A stretch of DNA of 64,000 nucleotides. Origin: Allodiplogaster sudhausi (Eukaryota > Nematoda > Chromadorea > Rhabditida > Diplogasteridae). Both the position numbers and the translations under genes were made by a program. Positions 55,731 through 64,000 of this stretch are shown in pieces. The notes below the pieces were generated by a model, which ran no database searches, was not told the DNA's origin, and saw only the letters and a list, made by a program, of their open reading frames with translations. The stretch is from assembly GCA_945643635.1 (NCBI GenBank), contig CALZFC010000270.1:1110001-1174000 (forward strand). The letters run 5' to 3'. The first letter of the stretch is position 1, and each line of letters opens with the position of its first letter.

Positions 55731-57680
55731 AATTTTCCCAACGCTTTCTCGAAGATTACGGTGGTTACGCTATTATAAGGCTTTTCCGCATGGGACGCAA
55801 CTTTAATTCAAATCAAACGCGGCGCGCATTGCGCAAAGGATAAAGCGCAATTGTGTTGCTAGCTGATAATCCGCGGTGTTTGCACATACTTTGTAAGCTT
55901 TTCTAGATGGCGGTATTTACTGCTTTCTGCTGCTCGCTGATGTATTCTCATTGCAAGGTCTTTGGCATGCTATGAACTCGGCTATTTGATGCTTTGTAAC
56001 GCCCGATATTAGCTTCACAAGCTCTCCCGCCAAGTTTGCGTCCTTTTTTTTCCTTATTTCCCACGTCATCTTTCATTGAATGTGCCTGGTTGTGTCAGCA
56101 GGTTATAAGCGCTTTTTCTGCTTCCAAGAAACGAATACACACACACATTTCTATCGTTAAAAACCATGAAGTATCCAGTTTGGGATCAGATTAGATTCGC
56201 GCGTGATTTGTCCTACTATTGTACTCATTTGCATAATTGCAATACACATATTCTAAATACTGCTATTCTCATTCTATTTCATTGCTCTTTCTCTGCGTCT
56301 CTCGTTCTCTCTCTCTATCTCTGTCACCCTCTCAAAAAAATCGGTCATTCTCTTTTTGTTTATAGACGAGTGGTCACCGGCGCGAGTCTTGGGGGCCATC
56401 CTCTCACGGCTCTGAACGCTGGTGGTCTCTTCTGGAGCTTCCGCTGACTTCTTCCTCGATCTCCAGCAACTTTTAAGTGCCAGAGCAATTAAACATGGTT
56501 AGTATCAACAAGAATATAGAATGTTTTTATTCAAGTTATTTAACAAAAAAAAAAACAAACTCAAACTAAATTTCCACAGCATTTTGCCGCCATCCATAAA
56601 CTCAATATGCTATCTTCGATTTGTGTTGTTCCATTGCCCCGCCCCTTCTCTTCACATCAAAGAATTGTTGGAAACGAAATGATTCATCGTAGCCATAAAC
56701 ACATCGTCATCCATCCATCTGCCTCTTATTTCGATATTTCGACAATGTGTTCCATTTCCTGCTTTGCATTCATAGTTTTTGGAGTTTATTTTCTCTTTGT
56801 TTGCCGTAAAATACACTTCCTTTTATGTTTTATAGAGTAGAAAAAGAAGAAGAATAAGAGGATTAGAGGAGAAGCTAGACGAATTGTGCTCGAGCCAAGC
56901 CTATAATTAACTCGTCCTTTCTCGCTTCCTTCCCACGCGCGAAGCTTTCACTGCTCTCCTCCCTGAATCAGGGGCACTTTTCCTTCATTAAGGCACAAAT
57001 ATACATTGTGTACTCAGAGGAAAAGAAATCCCGGAATCCCTTTCTCACATTAGTATTCTGGAGGGGATTAAGGTAATGCTCAATTTGTAGTGGATCCTTT
57101 TGATTTGGCTTACATGAAACATTAAAAGAAGATTCAGGGAAAGGTTCATTCGTGTTATACAATCATGCAAAAAAAAAACAACATATTTTGCATTTGTTAT
57201 TGTTCTTGATGGACAAGCGCGGAATATGTTATTATATTAGTTTAAGAGCTGCTGGCTATATATAAAATCCTTTATAACACTATAGTCTCATGTTAGCTCC
57301 ATCCGCTGCTTATATAAAATACACTTTTGCACGCCATGTACTCGATCCGTGTGAATGTGGCATTTGAGTGCTTTCCCGTTTCCTTTCCTTTTCTTTCGCG
57401 TACTCCCCAGCCACGCCCATGAGAGATATACATCAACAGAAGCCATATCTCTCTTATCGCTTACTACTGGAAACTCCTCTAATCCTCTCTTCTTTCTTGT
57501 ACTTTACTTCTTTCGTATACTCTCGTAGTGGATATTTTATATATTTTGGAAAGGTTTTTTTTTTACAAAAATACTTTATAAAGAATCACAATTAACATGA
57601 TAGATATAGTTTTAAAAAGTTTATTAGTTATAAAAAAAATTATTGTAAAAAAAAATGGGGGAAAAATCTTGTCCACTTAG
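55731..57680. other. Intergenic region between mS37 and VPS26
   Basis: Between the two divergent starts lie about 2 kb with no supported exon. Short frames at 56166-56447 and 56607-56840 lack context. A shared promoter near 55731-55900 (CpG-containing, ACGGTGGTTACGC) would suit mS37. Confidence 0.4.
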
Positions 57681-57686
57681 CAGGCG
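57676..57686 (+). promoter_or_regulatory. Likely trans-splice acceptor of VPS26
   Basis: CTTAG ends at 57680, six bases before the ATG at 57687, with no coding exon upstream; the family's proteins begin right here (FGFGQSAEI). This fits a spliced-leader acceptor or a 5' UTR intron. Confidence 0.5.
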
Positions 57687-60600
57687 ATGCTCTTCGGCTT
57701 CGGCCAATCGGCAGAGATTGCCATCGTTCTCGCTGATCAGGATAATCGACAGGTTTTTTTTAAATTTTTTTTTTAAAAATATTTATTTATTATTTATTAT
57801 TATATTAAATATATAAAAAAAATATGAGTGTTCTTAGGAGTAATTTATATATAAGCGTTTATTAGGAATATCTGGAGAGATCTTCTTATTTTCGTTGCCT
57901 ATTTTAAGAGTTTTTAAATGGGACTATATATCTTTCCCATTTTAGCGTGCCCGAATAAGAAACGAAGATGGCACGAGCGACACGCACTTTCTCTTCTACG
58001 ATGGCGAAACGGTGGCTGGGACTGTTGAGGTTTTCAAGAATTATGACTATTTAAATTATTATTTATAATTATTTAAATTATATTTTATGAGAAAGCCATT
58101 GTAGTTTAAATTACGCAATTGTAAAAGCTAGGTATATTAATGGTAGAAATTTAGTGGTATATGTTTTTTTGGATGAAAAAAGAAAAAAAATTTTATTATG
58201 TGTGTATTCTACTTGATATCTTCCTTTTTGTTGAATATTTACAATTTTTAAAGCTGAAATTCTAAACTATATATTTTAGATTACACTGAAGAAGGCGAAT
58301 CAGAAACTCGAGCACCAAGGAATTCGCATCGAATTCATCGGCCAGATTGGTTGGTTGAGCTTTATTTTTAGTGTTTTTTTTTTCTTTTTGGGAGGAACTA
58401 AGGTTTTTTTCTTCTTCAAATGGTATTCTAATGGCTGGGAACAAATATCTAATAAAAATCATTCCTTTGGAGTAAAAAAAAGGAATAAAAATCATTCCTT
58501 TGGAGATACTTGACAACATGGGAATTTCTGAAGTACCCGGATTGTTTGCGTGGAAAAATAATTATCGCGTTGACGGGGCAACCAAGCAAGTTGATGGGGG
58601 TGAGTCAGCAAGTCTTTAGGAGATGCATAACTTTATAAAACGTCACAAGTGGAAATGAAAATGTCTCCGTTATCAGAGTCGTCCATGTGTTGAAGTAAAT
58701 ACAAACATTACTTAGATATGTAGTGTTCGACGACTTTTGCATGTTCTCTTGACAGAATATTGGCGAAATAAAAAAAATTGAAGGAAATAAAGTGAATAAG
58801 TTTCAGAGGCATATTACGACCGTGGCAACCAGCATGACTTCATCTCTCTCACGCGCGATTTGGCACACTCCGGAGAGCTTACGGAGAACACTTCCATTAA
58901 GTATGGAAGGAAGCTAGACTTGACTTAAGCTTAATCTTAACCTTAGTCTAGAATATACTTAAGCTTCCCCTTAATCTACACTTAACTTTTGCCCAACACG
59001 CTTCTTTCAGCCCATTGAAAAGAACTGTATGGTTTGAAGAAATTTCTAATTCTACAGTAACCCGGGAGTTAGACAGTACTCTGCGAGTTGGGTTGTTTTC
59101 TTTCCTATTATTTTTTTCGGTATTTCAAAAAAGTAATCTTTTCTTCAGGTTCGAATTCCCGAATCCGGAGAAGCCGTACGAGTCGTACATTGGCCAGAAT
59201 GTCAAGTTGAGGTTGGAAGAGGAATTTTGATTTTTCACTAATTAAAAAAAGAAATTGTCGTTGTCCTATGAAGTTGGTATTAAAAAAAATTATATTAAAT
59301 TGTTTTGGTAATGACATGCATATATTTCAATTCTTAATGGTCTGCAGATGGATGGATATACTAATGTTTCCATTATTAATAGACTACGGCAATATCCATT
59401 ATAAACAGGTTACAGTAATATCCATTCTTAATAGACTACGGTAATATCCATTCTTAATAGACGGTAATATTCATTCTTAATAGACGGTAATATTCATTCT
59501 TAATAGACGGTAATATTCATTCTTAATAGACTACTTGCATTTCCATTCTTAATTTACAAATTTTTCAGGTATTTTCTTCGGGTCACCATTGTGCGGCGGC
59601 TGACGGATATCGTGCGAGAGATGGACATCATCGTGCACACGCTCAGCAGCTACAGAGAGGCGGAGAAGAGTCTGAAGATGGAGGTGGGTGTAGTTGAAAA
59701 AAACCTTGGGTTTCCCGAAAACCCCAGGGTTTCACGAAAACCAGAAGAGCCCCACCCAATCGGGCCGGGCCGTCTTTTAGGCATCTTGTAAAGTTATCTA
59801 TAGTTACGACTTCACGCTATTGTTCAAAGGCCTTTAATATTTTCTTTAACAAAATTTGCACGTTGTTCGCTTGCGTGAAATGCGAAAAAAAACTATCTGG
59901 TTCTCTGGAAGTGTACCTAATTTTATCTGGTAATTCGAAGAAAAAAATATATATATTTATGTTTGTGCTGGGGTGTACTTGATATGCGCTGCGGAAATGT
60001 AAAATGTCCGTGCTATTTTTGGTGAAATTTTAAACGTCTTTCTCTTTCATTGAGACAAAGATAGAAGAAATGAGATTACAAGCGGTGCAGGATCTATTAT
60101 TAGGATTTATAAAGGATGCAACAGGGACTAAACATGTCTTTTTTTAAATAGCTAAAACGACTACTATATTCTCATCTAGGGGAACAATGGGTGGAAACAA
60201 TGGGAATTCCGCCGCTGCTGTAGACGTTCTCACGCTATTTCAATAGGAAACAAGTGAAGTTTGCAGAATAAAAAAACTTAGTCATTGGGAAAATCTTTTG
60301 AAATGTCAAAGGTGTTCTAAATATAGTATTCGCTATAAATAAAATAGACCTTAACATAAATAGATTTCTATTTTAGGTTGGCATTGAGGACTGCCTGCAC
60401 ATCGAATTCGAGTACAACAAAGACAAGTTAGTCTAAATTTTTGTGTTTTTTTTTTGTTGTTGTAAAATATGAAATGAAGGACGATCTATTTAAAGATCTT
60501 TTAGGCTTAAAATATAGGTTTTTTATTAAGGCTCTGCGATATCATAATGCTGTACAATTATAATATCCCGAACGCAGCTTATTGATTGGAAATGCTGATG

Positions 60601-62974
60601 TAAAGAACGGAGTAATATAATAATAATAGTTATATAATAATAGGGTTTCATATATAATGATTGTTATAGTAAATAATAGTTGCAATAATTATGAATACAT
60701 AATCATATTGAAATAATATAAGTGTATATTAAGGTACCATCTCCGTGATGTGATCGTCGGCAAGATATACTTTCTGCTGGTGCGCATCAAGATCAAGTAC
60801 ATGGAGCTGACGATAATCAAGAGGGAAACGGTTGGATCAGGTTAGGGGAGAAAAAGAATATCATGAATATTTTAATAGTTTAATAATTTTTCTGTCACTT
60901 ATTTATTATTTTTAAGGAACCCGTCCCATTTTTTTACTATATGATTATTACATATAGAAAAATTATTCCTTTTCGTTTAATATTAGGAAAAAAAAGACAT
61001 TAGACATGAGGTATTAAAAATGGAAAATAAAAAAAGGTTCTTTAGGAGCAAACGGCTACAACGAGAACGAGACGATTGCACGGTACGAGATCATGGACGG
61101 AGCGCCAGTTCGAGGTTAGGGAGAGAATAAGTGAGAGAGAGAGAAGATAGAGAGTGAATAAGGGATACAGAGAGAGGGAGAGAGAGAGCGATAGAGAATG
61201 GAAGGAAGATAGACGGAGAAAGAGAGAGAGAGAGATAGTAAAGAAAAAGGGAAAAATTACAAGAGAAGTTCAATTTTGTTGTTCAGCCCCGCCTGTTTTA
61301 TTGCAGTTTTTTTTCACTTACTATGAGAAAAAGTGTGTAGGAATTAATGCGTATAATTCCAGTGTAATTTCTATAAGAATGATTTTGGTTTTTTTTTAAA
61401 TTTATCTTCTGCTCCAGGCGAGTCCATCCCGATCCGCCTCTTCCTCGGTGGCTACGATCTGACTCCAACGATGCGCGAGGTCAGCAAGAAGTTCTCCGTC
61501 AAGTACTTCCTGAATCTGGTGCTCGTTGACGAAGAAGACCGCCGGTACTTCAAGCAGCATGTCAGTTGAGCACAAATTTTTTTTAAACCTTACTAAAGAA
61601 TGGTACTTGTGGGTGAAAAGGAGCTAACTTTCTACATTTCATTCTTATTTCATAAAATTTTTTTTTTACCTAGGAATGGTACTTGTGGGTGAAAAGGAGC
61701 TAACTTTCTCCATTTCATTCTTATTTCATTAAAAAAAATTTTTTTATCTAGGAATAGTACTTGTGGGTGAAAAGGAGCTAACTTTTTTTCCATTTAATTC
61801 TTATTTCCTTACTTGTTCAATTCAAACTAAAACGTTGGTGTTTATTTGTTTAGTTTTTGGCAGTTTATTCGTTCTCCCTAGTTCTCTCCCTTTCCCTTCT
61901 CTAACCCTCTCTCTTTCTCTCTCTCTCATCTCTCCCTGTTTTCTTCTCTCTTCTTTCTTTGCCTCTTTCTCAGTGTTTAAATGCCCACTGGCGGGAATTT
62001 TTTTCGGGAGGGTCCAGATCAGAAAGTCAAAATTTTTCGGGAGGGTCCAAATCAATAATGTAAAGTGGGAAATGGGTTTTATAATGCCCTTGCCGTTTCC
62101 TAAATTCATTCTCTACGCTGAGAACGAACGCGTGAAATGCAGCGAACTCGATGCCTTTGACATAGTCGCGCCAGTCGCAAACTGGCGAAAAGGACCCATA
62201 TCCGTTTGAGCTCATGGAAAAGAATTAGAGGGAATCCTACAGTTAGAAAGTAGCTCTGTCTTTCTACTTTCGAATGGACCCTTGCCGTTTCGGAAATTCG
62301 TTCTCTACGCTGAGAACGAACGCGTGAAGCGCGTTGACCTCGCAGACATTGACATGCTCACTCTGGTTTAAGACTAGCGGCCTGGACCCATATCCGTATG
62401 AGCTCGTGGAGAGGAATTAGAGGGAATCCTATATATATTTTATTGCTCTATTTCTCCTCTTTCGAATGGACCCTCGCCGTTTCCGAAATTCGTTCTCTAC
62501 GCTGAGAACGAACGCGTGAAGCGCGTTGACCTTGACATGGTCGCGTCAGTGTAAGCCTGGTGGCCTGGGCCCATATCGGTATGAGCTTTTAAAATGGAAT
62601 TACAGGAAAGCCTATGGATGTTTTGTAGATCTTTTCCTCCTCTTTCGAATGGACCCCTGCCCGTAACGAAATTCGTCCACTTTGTACGAAAATTTTACAA
62701 AAATAAAAATTTCGGTACCAAATTTTTCCAACATTTTTCGGGAGGGGGACCCCTGGCAAAATCTAGACCTATTTAAACACTGCTCTTTCTATCCTTCTTC
62801 CCCTCTCTTTTCTCATTCTCCATGCAAATCTACCTTGATAATTCCCCCTTTACCTTTTCAGGAAGTGACTCTCTGGCGCAAGTGCGAGAAGCCACTTAGG
62901 CGCGCACTCGAAATGACGGCAGATTCGACGAGCAATGAGGAGGGACATGGAGGACGAGAGAATGGGTGAGTACG

Positions 62975-63027
<53 letters not shown>

Positions 63028-63481
63028 AGAGTGCGATAGAGAGAGAGAGAGAGAAAGAAAGAGAATGAGAGAGAGAGAGAAAGAGAAAGAGAATGAGAGA
63101 GAGAGAGCGATAGAGAGAATGAGAGAGCGATAGAGAGAGAAAGAGAATGAGAGATCGATAGAGAGAGAGAGAGAGAGAAAGAATTCAATTGGCCAATTGG
63201 GGAATAACAAAAGAAAAAAAATGTTGTGAGATAATAGAGAGAGGGATGATTCATATGTCTATTTTTTTCGTATACTAGCTTTTCCCCAGGGTCGATGTTA
63301 CCTAGTCATGTATTGTATATGAAAAAGAATTGAATTGAATTTAAAAAAAAAGCTGAAAATAAATGTTAGAATATCTCTGAAGTAAAAAGATCTAAGGAAA
63401 TTCAAATTTTGTTTAAGAAGCAGTCCAGTAAACGACGCAGAGAGGGAAGCGGCGTCGAGTGCTGGTGGAGGCGATGAGTAG
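57687..63481 (+). CDS. vps-26: Retromer subunit VPS26
   Basis: VPS26 is an arrestin-fold subunit of the retromer trimer (with VPS35 and VPS29) that recycles cargo from endosomes to the Golgi or surface. Twelve exons: 57687-57752, 57946-58029, 58280-58349, 58807-58900, 59149-59211, 59569-59683, 60377-60426, 60734-60840, 61046-61114, 61418-61560, 62862-62965, 63421-63481; all phases agree and give 341 aa (human VPS26A is 327). Diagnostic stretches: FGFGQSAEI, FLFYDGETVAG, GIRIEFIGQI, EKPYESYIGQNVKLR, VREMDIIVHTLSSY, VGIEDCLHIEFEYNK, YEIMDGAPVRGESIPIRLFL, DEEDRRYFKQH and EVTLWRK. The C-terminal tail (Ser/Gly/Glu-rich) is variable, as in other species. The ATG is fixed by the conserved FGFGQ start. 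Introns 5, 10 and 11 carry tandem repeats. No defects. Confidence 0.96.
59376..59555 (+). repeat. Minisatellite in VPS26 intron 5
   Basis: Seven or so copies of ATTCTTAATAGAC plus GGTAATAT..C (25-30 bp), ending just before exon 6. Confidence 0.9.
61596..61790 (+). repeat. Three tandem copies of about 72 bp, VPS26 intron 10
   Basis: GGTACTTGTGGGTGAAAAGG followed by AGCTAACTTTCT.CATTTC repeats at about 61600, 61675 and 61755, differing mainly in T-run length. Confidence 0.9.
62085..62690 (+). repeat. Tandem repeats of about 185 bp with coding-like core
   Basis: Three full units and a partial fourth in VPS26 intron 10. Each has GCCGTTTC..AAATTC.TTCTCTACGCTGAGAACGAACGCGTGAA, and each reads KF(V/I)LYAENERVK in one frame, followed by variable acidic residues and a stop. 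The unit then continues CCCATATC.GTATGAGCT. The core may come from a protein-coding exon. Confidence 0.8.
62978..63182 (+). repeat. (GA)n tract in VPS26 intron 11
   Basis: GA repeats with GAATGAGA variants; long minus-strand Ser/Leu frames are artefacts. Confidence 0.95.
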
Positions 63482-64000
63482 CTTGAGGGACCATGCGTGG
63501 ACTAGGCTCTCCAGGTTCCCCCGATACCCCCCCCCCCATAGTTTTTGGTCTGTTGCCAAGAATCTGAGCCCCCCCCCCTACATGATATCCATCAATTTAA
63601 GTTGTTGACGTATCCAAATCTTCTTTTTTCTTAGATTCTTTATTGATCCCTCCACTTATTTATTGTTGATTGCTAAATTATTTTGTCTCTCTTTGCCAAG
63701 ATTGATATCGTCGATGTTAGCCGTTTCTTGAAGCTCCTCCACCATATACTTTAGCAATCGGTGACTTTGTTGGTTACGGTAACTCAGAAGAGCAGAGATA
63801 CATTTGTTTTTTTTTGTGTATGCGGTCCGTCTTTGTCTACTTGCCTCACCGGGTCCGTGCCTTCGACGAGAAGTGATAGTAGTTTGTGTGATGTTTAAAG
63901 GTCCTAAACAATGTTTTCAGAGGAATCCTATTTATATGACTACTTTTAGTTCAATAATTATTTTCCTATTCTTTCGGTTCTTTCTCTCTTTTTTCCACAT
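63482..64000. other. Right edge: resembles the 5' flank of a family copy
   Basis: C runs at 63529-63536 and 63571-63578. From about 63601 (TTGTTGACGTATCC.., TGCCAAGATTGA.., GTTTCTTGA.GCTCCTC) through AAAGG.CC.AAACAATGT near 63898 the order of blocks equals 16427-16680 before copy 2. No exon is reached before the window ends. Confidence 0.55.

Noticed and set aside
58895..58990. Interstitial telomere repeats (TTAAGC/TTAATC-like runs)
   Set aside because: The units vary in sequence and length and do not contain a run of the nematode TTAGGC repeat.
59360..59560. CRISPR-like array
   Set aside because: It is a head-to-tail minisatellite with no unique spacers, in an intron of a eukaryotic gene.

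Overview
The window looks like nuclear DNA of a nematode. This is inferred from a gene that joins EGF domains to a DEG/ENaC channel domain (a fusion known from nematode 'egas' genes), from 3' splice sites lying a few bases before the start codons of VPS26 and eL39 (as expected for spliced-leader trans-splicing), and from small genes with many short introns. The species cannot be told. Intergenic DNA and introns are packed with (GA)n/(CT)n tracts, pyrimidine runs, homopolymers, foldback elements and small TIR elements.

Layout. (1) About 0.3-5 kb and 16.7-29.4 kb hold a tandem family of an 11-exon gene that I do not recognise: a 3' remnant (332-781), copy 1 (1874-5055), copy 2 (16705-20925), copy 3 (exons 1-4 only, 23892-24723) and copy 4 (26323-29359). 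Exon order and intron phase are kept between copies, but every copy carries at least one lesion. The last 400 bases of the window resemble the 5' flank of copy 2, so another copy may begin just outside. (2) 7061-16117 is a Ty3/gypsy LTR retrotransposon with near-identical 326-bp LTRs and a TTAAC target duplication. A 3354-bp Mutator-like DNA transposon, with its own spliced transposase gene and a 10-bp target duplication, sits inside the 5' LTR. (3) About 29.4-36 kb is microsatellite-rich and holds the last exon of one DEG/ENaC gene, a hAT-type non-autonomous element, a field of heat-shock-element-like motifs and a 23-bp palindromic tandem repeat. (4) About 34.7-45.5 kb is an egas-like gene (N-terminal exon repeats, five EGF-like units, DEG/ENaC extracellular motifs) broken by a 3480-bp TIR element, a stop codon, a frameshift and loss of the second membrane segment. 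(5) 45.9-52.9 kb is a secreted, divergent serpin-like gene of about 17 exons. (6) 53.9-55.7 kb carries, on the minus strand, mitochondrial ribosomal protein mS37 followed by cytosolic ribosomal protein eL39, probably as an operon. (7) 57.7-63.5 kb is an intact 12-exon retromer subunit VPS26 gene.

The housekeeping genes (mS37, eL39, VPS26) are intact and at the right-hand end. The left two thirds is an accessory zone of lineage-specific tandem genes and transposons, where insertions have disrupted several genes. All exon models come from reading frames, splice-site dinucleotides and comparison between paralogues within the window; no database search was possible.
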